Of a stretch of 64,000 nucleotides of DNA, positions 46,762 through 60,226 are shown in pieces. The DNA lies in contig OW121742.1 in the NCBI GenBank assembly GCA_933228675.1, positions 128,999,983 to 129,063,982 of the forward strand, given 5' to 3'. The translations under genes and the position numbers were made by a program. Below the pieces are notes generated by a model. The model was not told the DNA's origin. It ran no database searches and saw only the letters and a program-made list of their open reading frames with translations. This DNA comes from Stomorhina lunata (lineage: Eukaryota > Arthropoda > Insecta > Diptera > Rhiniidae). Every line of letters begins with the position of its first letter. Within the stretch, counting starts at the first letter, position 1.

Positions 46762-46861
46762 GTAAACAAATCCAATCATGTTAAAGATCGACCTGTAGCA
46801 GAAGTAAAAATTCTCTTTTTCTTCTATATGTTTTGTTTAGTTGGATGTGTTTTTTATTAAA

Positions 46862-48413
46862 GACCTGTAAACAAATGCAACACGAACGTACTTATACAGG
46901 AAAAGCACAATGCAGGCAAACAAATGGACACCTAGACCTAAGTTGACATCAATTTGATGTTTACATTTTGTGTCTAATGTAGATGAAGGACATCTTTTGT
47001 AGTTGTCAACTTTTTATGGTTATACCAACCGAATAATAATTTCGTTAAACGAGGCCTTGGTGTTAGTAATTGTTTAATAAATAGACCAATGTTAGACAAT
47101 AACAAAAACACTTTTTTTTGTAAACAAGAGAAAACTGTTTTTAAGTAAAGACTCGTTTATTCCAATATATGAAATGCTAAATTGGCATAAGACTAGGATG
47201 CATATTCATTAAATGTTTACACTAGCCAAGAAAAATAAGAGTTCTAAAACGAATTGCTATAACTTTAACTTTTGCATAAAACGGGATGAATGTCTTTTCG
47301 AAATATTGGATTTTGTCTAAATTGTAAAAAACAAAAACATATGTATGTTTTTTTCACCGGTAATACTGGAAAATATTTCGTGATTTTGATTTAAAGTAAC
47401 GAAACATTTGTTACCAGTGTAAACCAAATTTTCGTACCTCGTGTAAACGCCTTATCCAGGGTAATTTTTGTTTAAAGATTTGCCCAGTAAATTATTACTC
47501 GTACATGAGTTTTTATTCAAATTATTGTTCTGTTTTTGAATGACTATACTTGGCAATGGTTGTGGCGGCATAAATTAACCCAAAGTCGAAACGTTTTTTT
47601 GTTTGAGTCTTTCATACAATGATGATGGTCGTTAATTTGTTTTCTTATGAGGCACTTTATTATAAAAACTTAAAAAAAAACAAATAATAAGACGTCGACG
47701 ATTACGTCTATGAAGACTTGAAGTCAGTTTAAATAATAAAGAGAAGCCAAAAATCCATCGGTGCTGTATATGGACAGGCGTTGGTACTCGTACTCTACTC
47801 GAATGTATCGTCAAGAAGTTGTGTTTGTATTTTTTAGGGTTTTACTGCTTTTTTGAAAAACTTAATACAATAGTTCACTATATTTACAAATAAGTATTTA
47901 TTTAGTATAATTTGTTTATTTTTTATTGTTTGTTTACCATCTTTTTGTGTGTTTAACTTTGTTTTGAGTTTAATGATTTAACATTCAATTTATTCTTGGT
48001 TAAACAACAATTATTTGTTTGGCTTAGATTTGATTTTCACTATATCACACGAAGGGGCCATTAATGGTGTCTACGGTTTATCGTGGGGTTTGTAGTGAGG
48101 TTAGAAATTTGTATGATATTAGATCATATAAAAACACCAAATACCATAAACGAATTTAATCGATAACCCAATTAATTGTCTGTTTATGAAAGTCAAATTA
48201 ATGTTCAAATATACAATAAAACGCCAAATGTGAATAATACTCTTTAGTCTATTCTTCCTTTTACTAGAGTTAAACATTTTAATGCCGACCGAAGAATTAT
48301 AATCCAATTTCAATTCAATATTGAACATTTGACCATAATTTAATAACAATTGAATTTTAATTAAATTGAATATAGTGCAAAATTTTAAACTAATAAAACT
48401 CGCCATTTCAAAA
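46862..48413. other. AT-rich DNA with a small TIR relic, no gene recognised
   Basis: TGTTTACACTAGCC (47213) and the inverted TTACCAGTGTAAACC (47411-47425) may bound a MITE of about 210 bp. GTGTAAACGCC follows at 47441. Similar GCGTTTACACTGG words occur near 29085. No genes are seen. Confidence 0.4.
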
Positions 48414-48618
48414 TCTATATCTATAAAACAGGATATGTGTAAGTATGTGACGTGTGGACCGAATTTCGTGAAATTAACAGGGAATCTTCAGAATATCCAG
48501 GCGGGTGACACTGTGAAGTCTGACTTTTGATTTATGCGGACGGAGAGGGGTGACAAAATCCAATTTTCATAAAACACTAATGTTTGCTTAGGGCCAGCAA
48601 CGCGGATCAGGTCAGCTA
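48414..48618. mobile_element. Possible short non-autonomous Helitron-like repeat
   Basis: The insert starts TCTATATCTATAAAACAGG and ends CGGATCAGGTCAGCTAG, i.e. a TC...CTAG layout, and is GC-richer than its surroundings. The right flanking base is A rather than the T expected for Helitron insertion, so the class is uncertain. Confidence 0.3.
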
Positions 48619-51110
48619 GAAACAGATGAGTGTCACTGTATCATAATGAATTTTCGATTCTTCAACTCTTAATATTTACTATTTTTTGTCATCTTATCAG
48701 GTAGGGTATAATTTAAATCGTTAATTTCTTACTTTTTGTTTTTCCTACCTAATTACTTTTATTTAAATTAATTTTAGATTTTCCGAAATGTGTTTGTATG
48801 TAAATTAGTATGAAATAATAAATTATTTTACAATTTCTCACCTAAATGGTTTGTTAAACTTAAATCATCTTAAGAAAAAGTTAGTCAAATCATAGACTAG
48901 ACCCGACAGCAGACAAACTTTTTTCTATTCCAAAGCTGTTGTATAGTGACGGCAATTTATCTATTATTATTTTCTAGTTTTTCTTTATTTTGTAAGGAAA
49001 AGGCGTAAAGTTTTTGAATTACATATGATCAGTCATTTTCAAAAGCTGATGCTGTTGTTGGTGGTGTTTTTGCTCTTTGGACTAGCGACCAGCTGCCGAT
49101 AAATGGCTGAGGCGTGTATTGAAGTTAAACATTTTGATGGCTTTTACTGGACTAGCTACTTCTGCTGATGTCGTTTATTTAGGGGTTTTTGTTGGCTTTA
49201 AATAGAAATGAAAGGCTTTCTGAAATGTTCTAAAGATATAAATAAAATTTTGTTGTAAGTTGCTAAGATTTTTTTTGTTGCTGTTGCAGTTGTCGCTGTA
49301 GTTGTATTTTTTTGAAGTATCGTGTCAGTTTTAAATCATTGTAAATGTTGGCTGGTTGCTGTTATTATTGCTGTTGTTGATGTTGTTGTAGTTTTCATAA
49401 CACGTTAAACATTGGAAACATTTAAAACGTGATCCTAAAAATGATTTTTTAGCATTTTTCATGTTTGAATTTTTGTTCTTTTTTCCTTTGAAAGATTTCT
49501 TTTTGCTATTTGTTGTTGTTGGTCTTTAAGCTCCCTTTATCATCCCAAAAGCCTTAAGTTTTGTATATATACTTAGTTAGTTATTGGGTTTTGTTGGTAA
49601 ATATTTTAAAATTCTTCCTTTTAGTAGGTTCGATACGATTCTTAACAAGACGTGTAGGGGGAAAATAAGGTCACGTAAAGCAATATGATGGTGTTTAAAA
49701 AAAGGCAACAAAATGTTAAGAAAAGCATTCATAACATTCACATCACCATCGTCATCGTCATCAATACCCAAAACAATTGGTTGGCCATAAACCACTCCAT
49801 CCCATCATAGCCATCACAACCACCACCATGGCTATTCATCCATCCATCCATCTAGCCATCAACAATCCATCTATCCGTTGGTATTGGTAACTAGCATAAC
49901 AAATTTACAAGAAAACTGCCAGAACAAAAAAAAGACAAGAATAAGAGCTTTATAATAGGCTGACAAGAAACTTATTTACCCTTCACCATTTTCTACTTTT
50001 ATTTTGTGCTACTTTTGTACTAAATAAAAAAAATATTAAATTATTCCTATGCCATGTTTTAGTTACAAATGCTTTAATGAACTAAATATTCTTAGTTTCT
50101 TGTTATGGTAAAAAAATCATTTCAAAAAGGCCACAGAGAACGTCCTAAACTGTTAAAGAACTAACCGTAACTGAAGTGATGTTAATGATTTTGCATTTAT
50201 GGCAGAGTCACTTTTTTTTTGCTAAAATTTTTTCCTTAGAGTGTTTATAATTTGGTCGACTTTTTCCTTTTGCATATTTCAACGCGCCTTCTTAAGCATG
50301 ACAGTCGTGCTTTTTGCAAATCTTTAATCTGGGTTGATTTTTTTTATACTTTTAAGCTACACGTAACTAAGAATATTGGTTTGTTTAATATTTTTGGCTA
50401 TTTATTATTATTTCTAAACCCGGAAGTGTTTTTGAGTTTTTAAAATAGTAGTTTTTTTTTTATTCGAAAATAAATATTTTTAAAGTACAAAATAACTATA
50501 AGAAATATTTGCCATCATGATTAAGTCACTGATGGAAATTTGAGGTAAAAAGGGCTAAAGTAGATAGAGAAAAGTTTTCAAAAGCCAGTTATAAATTTTA
50601 TTAAATTACCAAGATTCTGATCGAACTCCACTCACTTCTCCACATATGATTTTTTTATTATATTTAAACTTCTTTTTTCCCTCTTTTAATATTATAACCG
50701 TTTTAACAATTAGTAGATCTTAAATTCTTAATGTTCTCGGAACACGCAATATACCCCAGATATAAAATGGGTTAAAATAATAATTTTATGTGAATTGTAG
50801 CTGAATGTGAGTATGTTTGGCCTAATTGTAGAAAAGGGCTAAATTATGATCAAGAGGGAATCTTTTGCAAATTATATTTAATTATTTTGAAATAGTTACA
50901 AATACTAAATATATAAATTAGTTATGGGATTTTTTGTAACATGATCTAGAACTTGAAGTAGGTCTTTATGACAATTTTCCCATGTTCAGCAATTACTTAT
51001 TATAAAACTCTAAAGCTTAACTTATAACTTATAAAAACTGAATATGCTTTCCTTAAGGCTAAGCAAAATTTGATTGAAAATCTTCATACTAATTAAATTG
51101 ATAAAAAAAA
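48619..51110. other. AT-rich DNA with microsatellites, no gene recognised
   Basis: TTG/CTG-type simple repeats occur around 49045-49400, and (CATC)n at 49835-49853. No coding frames are supported. Confidence 0.5.
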
Positions 51111-52080
51111 CAAGTAAGAAAATGCTATAGTCGGTCAAGCCCGACTATATGATACCCTTTACCACTAAGGTAAAATATGCTCTTTCCGTCATTTGGAATT
51201 ACATGAGAGCTAACGTCAAATGCGGACCGATTATTTCGAAAAATAAACTCCAAATTCTCTATTTTAAATTAAGTCGTCATAGCTAATACAATTGTATTCA
51301 ATTTATCGACATTAATGTGATTCCCGGGGCAGGGTTGTATGGGAGCTCTAACTAAATGTTAACCGATTTCGCACAACTTTTTCAAGATATCGATAATACT
51401 TTTGTAAAATTGTATCCCTCTAGCTCTTTTCGTTAAGGCGTTATCGTGTTTTTATCTGACGGACAGACGGACATAACATCCCTTTTCTTTTTGTATTTTT
51501 GTGTTTCCTTAAGTTTTTATAAGGGAGCCATGGTCAAATGGTGACCGATTATAACAAGATTTGTCACAGTGGCTGGTATTCACATAAGACTTTTTTGTGC
51601 TAAATTTAGTGACCAAAGCTATTTCAATTTATCATGTATTGGCATTCAAGTGTATTTATGGTGGAATTTAGGCTGTTTCCGTAAGTGTTTTGTATGGGAG
51701 CTGTAGTAAATGTGAACCGATTTCAATAGAATTTTATGTGCTGCTTATGTAAAACTTCTATTTTATCACCATAGCTGTTATAATTTTTCATTTATTAGCA
51801 AATAAGCGATAAGCCTAGACGAGGTTATACGGCTGCTATGGTCAAATGTAAAAAGATTTCGCTCAATTTCAAAACCATAATTTTCCAAGAAATGAATAAT
51901 ATCTTTGCCAAGTTTCGGTGACCTAGCTCTTATCATTTAGTTGTTATCCTGCTTTCAACAGACAGACAGATGGACATATCTCAATTGTCTTATTATTTCA
52001 TAAGGAGCCAATATTAACAAAATTACAAGCGGAATGACAATCTCAATATACCCCCCATTTTTTTGATGGTGGGTATAAAA
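51111..52080. repeat. Decayed interspersed repeat (TATAGTCGG hairpin to GGGTATAAAA end)
   Basis: It begins ACAAGTAAGAAAATGC and the hairpin TATAGTCGG-TCAAG-CCCGACTATA, then ATGATACCCTTTACC. It ends in ATGGTGGGTATAAAAA. Inside, a phrase of the form TATGGGAGCT...ACCGATTTC recurs at about 51340, 51690 and 51830. The layout is familiar from fly genomes, but I cannot name the family. Weak relatives lie near 2745-3000 and 21300-21500. Confidence 0.55.
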
Positions 52081-53828
52081 ATTATGATAATTGAAAATAG
52101 AATTGTTCACTCAGTTCATTTGTCTTTAGAATTAGTTGTATATTGTAATATTAAAAAAAAAACATTTACATAGTTATATACATAATTGAAAATTGTTGGT
52201 TTGTATTCAAATCCTTCCTAAGATCCTTTTCTATTGATTAAGTCTACATTTTTTAATGGCTTTAGAGATTTAAATGAAAAGGTAATAAGGACAACAGTAC
52301 CCTTTTTAATATTTTGCTAATTTCTCTGTCTTACCTTTGAACCCTTTTTTTCTAGCCATGAATCTTAAGCCATTTAGTTTATTGGTATTTTTTTGCATCC
52401 TCCTGTTTTTTATTAGCTTAAAGGAATTTTGTTTTTTTTTTTGTCGAAACAAGGATTTCGTTTAGAATTTGTTACTGGTCTTAGCATTAATTTTTCTGTT
52501 TGTACTTTTGTTGTTATCCAATATCTAAGAATGCAATTTTCTTAATACCCAAAGGATAAGAATTGTAAAGAAATGCTTTGATGCAGGAACAAACTTAATA
52601 AATTTTACAAAATAGAAAACAAACTAAGAGCTGAAAAAAAAACGATTTCCAATGCCTAAATACAAACATTTTTGCTTGTTGTTCAGCGTGAACAATTGCA
52701 GAAATCAAACAGAAAAAAGCAAATTTGTTAAGCAAAAAAGAAAAATTACTTTTAAACAAAAAAATAAAATAAAAAAGCAACAACAACAGCATTTATACAA
52801 ACAGAAGCAGAAGATATTAAATAAAAAATCTGGAAAAAATAAAATAACAAAGTAAACAATTGTAAAATTGCATAGAAAAACAAGGTAATTTTTCTTTTCT
52901 CTGCGTTTAAGCAGCTACAGAAGGAACAGAAACAGAAGGCATCTGTTTGGTCCTTTTTACAAACAAATCTAGAAAAAATCGAAATAAAGACCAAACAACA
53001 AAAAGGATATTGTGCACAATCAAAACAAAGTTTACACAATTGATATTCCTTTAAGTCCACAACTACGACAACAAAAACCAAATAGAAATAGAAGAAAAAC
53101 ACAACAACAATTGAATTTTATAAATGATTTTATATTTTTTTCTTCTTCTGATTTCTTCTTATTGTTAAATAAATACAACCAGAAAAACGTACGACAATAT
53201 TTCAATAATGTAAATATGTACGAGTATTCATTTGTACAAACTGTTTTTTACTTCATGTATATTTGATTAATTTACCCAATATATTGTACGACTACCTATA
53301 CATATTTACTCGCTTTAGTTGTTCCTGTTATTGCCATTTTATTTTTCAGTGTCCTGTCCGTCTGTCCATTCGATCTTCCATCTTCCATCAGTCTTTTAGT
53401 CCTACCTTGGTGAATAAGATGACATGACTGTCATATTCCTTTGATGATTTCTACTCCAAGTACACAATTCTATTGCTGTTGTTGTTCCTTTTAACAAATT
53501 TGTCCAATTGTTGAGATGATGAATTGTTTGTTTGGTAAACATTAATTTAAAAGAAGGAGCAGGCAAAAAAAGGATACGATTAAAAAAGGTGTTTCATTTA
53601 AATTGTTTGAATTTATTAGAAAATTGGTAGGTAGCTGTAGGCAAGATGCTGCAAAGCAGATTATCTTATCGAAGAAGGCAATGTGTAAAAAATCCCCAGG
53701 GAAATGCAATTGAATAAAACAATATTAGAGATTAGGAATACTTAAGATATAGACCCAATTAAAACGATCACAGTCAGTCTGAAATTGACAGTGAATGATT
53801 CGATAAAAAAATGTATGACAAAAAATTT
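52081..53828. other. AT-rich DNA, no gene recognised
   Basis: Lys/Gln-rich and Phe-rich complementary short frames at 52600-53270 reflect A-rich composition. No motifs are seen. Confidence 0.5.
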
Positions 53829-54590
53829 CAATTTAGATTAAAAATGTTTTTTTTTTTTATTTTAAATTTGTTTTCTTGGTAAAAAGTACATCTCTTTTTC
53901 TTATTGTTCGTAATTTTTAAAAGACCTTTTTCTTCAACACAAGTCAACAAAGAAACTGCTCCGAATTTTTTAATCGTTCTACTTAATATTAGATCATCAG
54001 AAATTAGGAAACCTGGGTTATTTTAAACATATGTACATGGGCATACTGCATTACTTTTTTACTGCAAATTTTACTGATTACTGAAAAAATTTCAGTAGTC
54101 AGTAAAGTTTACTGAACACTGAAAAATATCAGTAATCAGTTAATTTTTGCTGATTACTATAAATAATTTCAGTAATCAGTAAATTTTATTGAGTACTGAA
54201 AATAAATTCAATTTAGATTAAAAATATTTTTTTTGTTTTAAATTTGTTTTGTTGGTGAAAAGTGCAATCTCTTTTTTATTTTTCATAATTTTTAAAAGAC
54301 CTTTTTCTACAACACAAGTCAACAAAGAAAATACTCCGAATTTTCTACTCGTTCTACTTAACATTGGATCATCAGAAATTAGAAAACCTGGATTATTGAA
54401 AACATACATGGGCATAACGCATTACTTTTTTACTGCAAATTTTACTGATTACTGAAAAAAAATTCAGTAGTCAGAAAAGTTTACTGAACACTGAAAAAGA
54501 AATCAGTAATCAGTTAATTTTTACTGCTTACTAAAAATAATTTCAGTAAATTTTATTGAATACTGAAAATGAATTTAGTAATCAGGAAAT
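53829..54590. repeat. 380-bp tandem duplication with inner AGTAATCAGTAAA repeats
   Basis: CAATTTAGATTAAAAAT starts at both 53829 and 54209, and the following about 375 bp align with moderate divergence (shared AACACAAGTCAACAAAGAAA, GATCATCAGAAATTAG, GGGCATA). Each copy ends in degenerate inverted units TTTACTGATTACTGAAAA and CAGTAATCAGTAAA. Confidence 0.85.
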
Positions 54591-55715
54591 TTTACTACTT
54601 AATAATGAGATTGCAGTATCTAGAGATTTTCACTAAATTAAAAAAACTTCTATTGATATTTATTTAAAATGGAAATTTTATTGAAGGCAAGTACTTAGTA
54701 AGTTATGGTACTTCAAAGGGCCCATCTATGGTACTTATCTTATTTAATTACAATAGGGAGTTAAATAAGCCATTGGAAATGAAGACCAGACACTTTATTA
54801 TCGCATACGAAAATTCTTACAATTCTATAGTTTTTGTTTTTTTTGTATTTAGTAAAAACCTCCGGATACTGCATGTTAGTAATCAATAAAATTAACTGAT
54901 TTTTTCAGTATTTAGTAAAATTTACTAATTGCTAATAAGCAGTATCCAAAGTTTTCACTAGATACTAAAAAACAAGAATTATAAAACTGTAAGAATTTTC
55001 GTAAGCAATGAACCATAATAAAGATCTTCATTTTCGAACAGTTTAAATACCAAAATAAAAGAATAGAGTGAAAACATATCATGTTATAGGTGAATAAATG
55101 AATGTAATAGTGAATTTTTAGGATAAGAACAATTTAATGAAATTTACGAATACAATTCAGTAACTTACGTAACAGAAGTAAAGTGGTTTGCCTATTTTTG
55201 GTCTGATATTTTTGGTCTGAAAACTTACTTCGCTCTGTTGGCGAATCACAGAAAAAATGAAAAAAAATCGGTTTGCATCAAATTGTGGTCTGTGGTCCAT
55301 CCTAATATTTTCTAAAATTACTACTGATAAACTGATATTTTCCATAAATTTTGGTTGATGACATGAATTACTGTAAATAAGAGTAGCAACATTTTATGCA
55401 TAAGTTGCTAACAATAACAAAATGTATCTTTGAGTTTATAAGTATGTATGTGTATTCAATTTAAAATATCACCAGATATGTGTTTTATTTAATAGTTAAA
55501 TAATTGAGAAATTATTTAAGACACATGACTTATTGGCAGACAAATAAATAAGACATTTATACCTGCTGAGATACATGTAATTAACTTTTGGTTTATGTGA
55601 CCAAATCTAATATTTAACTAATTAACAACCATATATTAGACTAGTCTTAATATTGTCAAAAATTTGAAAATTAATGCATTTAGAATTTTAGAATCAATAG
55701 CAGTTTATAAAAATA
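54591..55715. other. AT-rich DNA, further AGTAAAATTTACTAATT-like units, no gene
   Basis: A few extra units related to the 54-kb repeat lie at 54890-54960. Nothing else is supported. Confidence 0.5.
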
Positions 55716-56140
55716 TGCAAGTACCTATGTAAAAATATACATACATATTAGCCCAGTTCACAATCCGCTGCAAATAGTCTAGAATCGTAGCATTTGCAAA
55801 TCATTTATTCATTAATTCATAATTCCCACGACAATTGAATTGGAACAAGAGTATCAAGTGGGTCTAGCCGAGATTCGAACTTGGGACCTCTGGAATGCTA
55901 AGCGAATGACTAACCTGCTATACCAAGGCGGTTCCATTTACAAATCAGTATGACAAATAAAACATTTTTTATATTATTTTCATACAATTTTTTTTATTTA
56001 CTACACCATTTGCAAATGCTACGATGCTAGACTATTTGCAGCGGATTGTGAACTGGGCTAATATGTATGTATATTTTTACATAGGTACTTGCAAATGCTA
56101 CGATGCTAGACTATTTGCAACGAATTGTGAACTGGGCTAT
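55716..56140. mobile_element. TIR element whose palindrome extends past its ends, plus a half copy
   Basis: The left arm 55716-55801 and right arm 56010-56095 are near-perfect inverted repeats of about 85 bp (one mismatch, GAATCG against GCATCG). They contain the TIR TAGCCCAGTTCACAATCC...GCATTTGCAAA, and the palindrome continues outward through GCAAGTACCTATGTAAAAAT. A second right-end copy (GCAAATGCTACG...GAACTGGGCTA) follows at 56091-56140. A SINE sits inside. No transposase frame is present. Confidence 0.7.
55821..55935 (-). mobile_element. tRNA-derived SINE, copy 4, internally deleted
   Basis: It has the tRNA-like head (AACCGCCTTGGTATAGCAGG on the minus strand, B-box region AAGTTCGAATC) and the distal tail (GTTCCAATTCAATTGTCGTGG), but the central body present in copies 2 and 3 is missing. 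Confidence 0.7.
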
Positions 56141-59100
56141 TATATTATTTTTTAAGACGGAATTCTGTCTTTAGTTATGGATAACAAAGTTTAATTAAAA
56201 AATTTTGTCAGTATTTGTGCATTAAAAAACTATTTAACTTTCGGGTGAACAGTCCAACATTTAAAAGCTATTAATTTTAATTAATATTTTCGTCTCGTAA
56301 AAATCTTTTGTACTTAGTGCAAAGTGCAAAAACTATTAGAACCAAGGCGTCACATAAAAATTAGTAACAATGTCACATTTAAAAAGAAATGGCAATAAAC
56401 CTTCAAAGCGCAATACAAAAAACTTTATAGCTGACCACTTGGTCTATATGTTATTGAAATTTTTTAAGATTTGTATATACATACATAAGTACATGCTTAC
56501 ATTTTTGAAAATAAGTTCATTCTTACATTTTATTTAAATTTCACATAGACCATTATGCAGATTAGGACATAACACATCAAAGTAAAATACGTATAACACA
56601 TGCCGTATAATGTAAATTTTTTTTTAAGGATTTACTTTTCACTTACTTTTATCCTTGAGGATTAACTGAATTCAATGTTTTCTTTTATTCTAACATGTAA
56701 CTTTTTTACATTTTTTTGTATTGCTTAAAATAAAAAAGTTGAAAAAAAGACAGGTCTTATCAAAACTATGACTATAACCTGAATATTAAAAATAGTCATG
56801 TAAGGTACTGCAATAGCCGGAGGTTTAACTTTTTTTATTTTTTGAATTCAAGCATTTCAATTCAAGAATTTCAAAATACCGTGATAAAAGTGATCATAAT
56901 GGTACTTCTCGTTAAGGCAACATATGAGATCTTCCAAAAGTTTTAGACATCTCAGTTCAATATTTAGAGTACATTGAAGTCGTTTTATATGTATGATTTG
57001 TAAACATTAATTCTTATATTTGTATTGTTTTACTTTAATTATATTCTCTTTATTATTTTCAATGTCATGTCTCATTGTAATACCGGCAAATCCGAAATTA
57101 ATGAAAAAAAAAATTTTTCAACAACAAATACATATACATATGTATAATCAACTTTATATGCAAACCTGCTATGTTCACTGTTTAATTAAGTTGAAATTTC
57201 TATGTGATAGAGATACGCCTAGTCGACCACTAACCTACATGCTTCTTTGGAGTTTTAAGGTATGTAAAAAGGTTTGATAAGAAAAACTGCTAAATCTATC
57301 AGTAAAAAATAAACTAAGAATAATTGCCAATGTTATATATTATTGATTTTGAAATATGGTCGGTTTTATATGCAAAACTACTAATTCAGTTTTTTAAGTA
57401 AATAAAGATTTTGATGCCTTCTGGCAAAGAACCCCACTCTTGGTCGGCTTTTGAGTTTTGAAGAGTGTTAAAATTTGATAAGAAAAACTGCTAAATTCAT
57501 TCATAGAAAATTTTTGTAAGAAAAACTGCCAATGTATAACAAAGTTATAAAAAAAATACAAAATTCATACGATAAGCCTTTGAAAATTTTATAATTCGTT
57601 TATGAATTTTAAAATCTAAAAAGTTTTTTGTTTCCCCTGTTAAATTTTCTGAAAATGAGTTAGCAGGTTTCGCAACGATATACTTCTGTTTATTTGAGAC
57701 TTTTATCTGATTTAAAAATTTCCGAAATTTGATGGTATTTAAAATAAAATTGAATTGCACATATAAAAAAAAATATGCGATCATTTAGGCCTCTTCAATC
57801 CTGGCAATTGCTGGAATACAAGTACAAAAGTGTTAATGCGATAGTGCCCGACACTGATGCAAATATTTTTTAGAATATATGTACATACATGTATATTTTA
57901 CATGCATGTGAATGAGCGCGTATTTGAAAGGGAAAAAATAATAAGGCCTTCTATTTTGAAGCCCATACTAGTTCATCATAAGAACGATGATGTCTGTGTC
58001 CCCATATTAAAAAATCTTTTATAAAAACTAGTTTATAACAAGTTTAAAAGAGAATAATAAGATATAATTTTTCAAATAATTTCTATATCTGTAGCAATTT
58101 GGAAGAGTAGCTTAAGTCGAAAATTTAAGTTTTGAGATATCATTAATTTTGTGTATTTATTTTTGATTTTACGAATAATTTGTGAATTAATATATTGGTA
58201 ACATGTTTATTAAAAAAATAAGTTTTTGAGTTTTTAAAAACAATATTGGTAATATCAGAAGATTTTACGGTATTTCTACTTAAGGGCTTTTTCGAAACTA
58301 AAATTTGTGTTGAATTGGACCTTAACTAACTCAAGCGGTTCTGGTAAAAAAAAAGTATATAGAATATAGGGTAGTTTTATGTAAACGTAAGTTGTTTGAA
58401 AATAATGACTTTATTTTTTCAAGGTGAACATTTATACATTTGCTTCTGTAACACACCAAACGCCTCAACTCAGTTCTCTCTTATGTCTACTTAAGCTAAT
58501 CTTTCATGTTGTCACAGATATGTATGTCGTCTCTTATAACCTTTTATTAGATTTTATTAACTGAAAACTTGAATGAGAATAAATTTGTCAATAGGCCTTA
58601 AATTCATATAGTTTTCCCGCTGGTCCGCTGTCTTTTAAACATATGTATGTGTGTGAGTGAATCTGATAGTTCCTTTTTTCTAACAATTTTGTTCAACATT
58701 TGTTGCATTGAATTAATTTTTGTTTTGTTCTTTTTATTAGTTGTTGTTGCTAGCTGACGTTGTCTATGCTATTGCTCAACATCGACATCCTGTTGATTCA
58801 ATGTTATATATTTTTATTGTTCTTTCGTTTCATTCTTGTGTTGTAAGTTACAATATTGTATTTTTTATTACAAAAAGAAAACTACCCACTCACATATGTA
58901 TGTATTTATGTGTATGAACCTGCATATATTTACCCAGATCTTATTGTTATAGTTTCTTTACTCCTTCCTAACAACAAAAAATTCCAAGTGTCAGATCTTA
59001 TTCTTCTTATTTAAGGATTTTCTTAACGGAAAAAAATATAAAAAAAACCTTAAAATTTCTTAAGGATTTTCTTCGACAAGTTGTTTGTTACTTTTAGATT

Positions 59101-59756
59101 TTTTTATAAAATTTTTATTTTTAGCAAAAAAAAAAATTGTTGTAAATGTAACATGCGGATTATTTACCTTTTTCTGGAAAGTAAGATGACGACTACTGTT
59201 TGGTTTTAGATTTAATTGTTTAGTTTTTTTCCCATACATTCATGAAAAGATTCTAAGCAAAACATTTCTAACTGAATCGCAAAACTAATGTGAAATTTTG
59301 CATTATATTCTTGTATTTTAGCAACATTTGTAAAATTAATTTTAATGTAAATTTCAAGGTATTTTACCGGAACGAAATGTTTCGAAAAGGTCAGAGGAAT
59401 TTGAACAGTAACAAAAGTAAATGTTGGTGGTAGGCCTTTGTTATTTTATTATTAATTTTCGTTTTCTGCTACTTTCACGTTAACTTGGTTTTTGGTACTG
59501 AGATTTGTCCTAAATTTAAGCGCTTTAAATATTAACATATTAAAACAAATTTAGTAGAGTTCAATAATATTAAATGATCGATGATGCTTTTAGAAAAGTT
59601 ATCAGTGAATATTAATGTGGCATTTAATTATGATTAAACGATCAATTCAAAATATGTATTAAATTTTAATTATGGGAGAAAGAAATACATACATATATAG
59701 AATGCGCAAAATAATATTTGCCAATCATTATTTTAACGGTTTGAATACTAATGATT
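56141..59756. other. AT-rich DNA, one imperfect direct repeat, no gene recognised
   Basis: TTTGATAAGAAAAACTGCTAAAT with its upstream GAGTTTTAAGG-like flank occurs near 57250-57295 and again near 57450-57500. Otherwise there are only short frames. Confidence 0.5.
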
Positions 59757-60195
59757 AAACACAATCACGACAGCAGGCTATACGAATACCGACTACAAAA
59801 GTCTTTGGCTGCAATCGTCGCCTCGTAGTCAGCTACATTTGAGATTTAAAAACAGCTGTTTATGAGTGGTGCCATAAAGATGGACAAAATAAAAATTTAT
59901 ATTTTGTTTGAAATTACATAAATTCATTTTAGTAATTAACCTCCGATATCAAAGGTTTACCTGATAGTATGTCTAAATCAAAAAAATTCCTTTAGAAAGA
60001 TTTTTGTTTGATCTCTCATAGTTTAAGAGTTATGTTCTTTTTAAATTTCAAGAATTATACGGCATAACTTAGGAAGTTTATATCCGATCGGTAGTCGTGT
60101 GACTGTATCGACGCTAAAAAATGTATTCCCAGTTGAATATGTGTATTCTAATTTTGACAGGTTGTAGCCCGTATCCTGCAGTCGAGATTGTGTTT
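59757..60195. mobile_element. Possible 440-bp TIR element next to the errantivirus LTR
   Basis: AAACACAATCACGACAGCAG (left) and the inverted right end CTGCAGTCGAGATTGTGTTT (60176-60195) match at 18 of 20 bases. The interior is non-coding. It cannot be excluded that part of this block belongs to the LTR of the following element. Confidence 0.45.
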
Positions 60196-60226
60196 ATAGC
60201 TTAAACCGTATTTGTACATTGCATTG

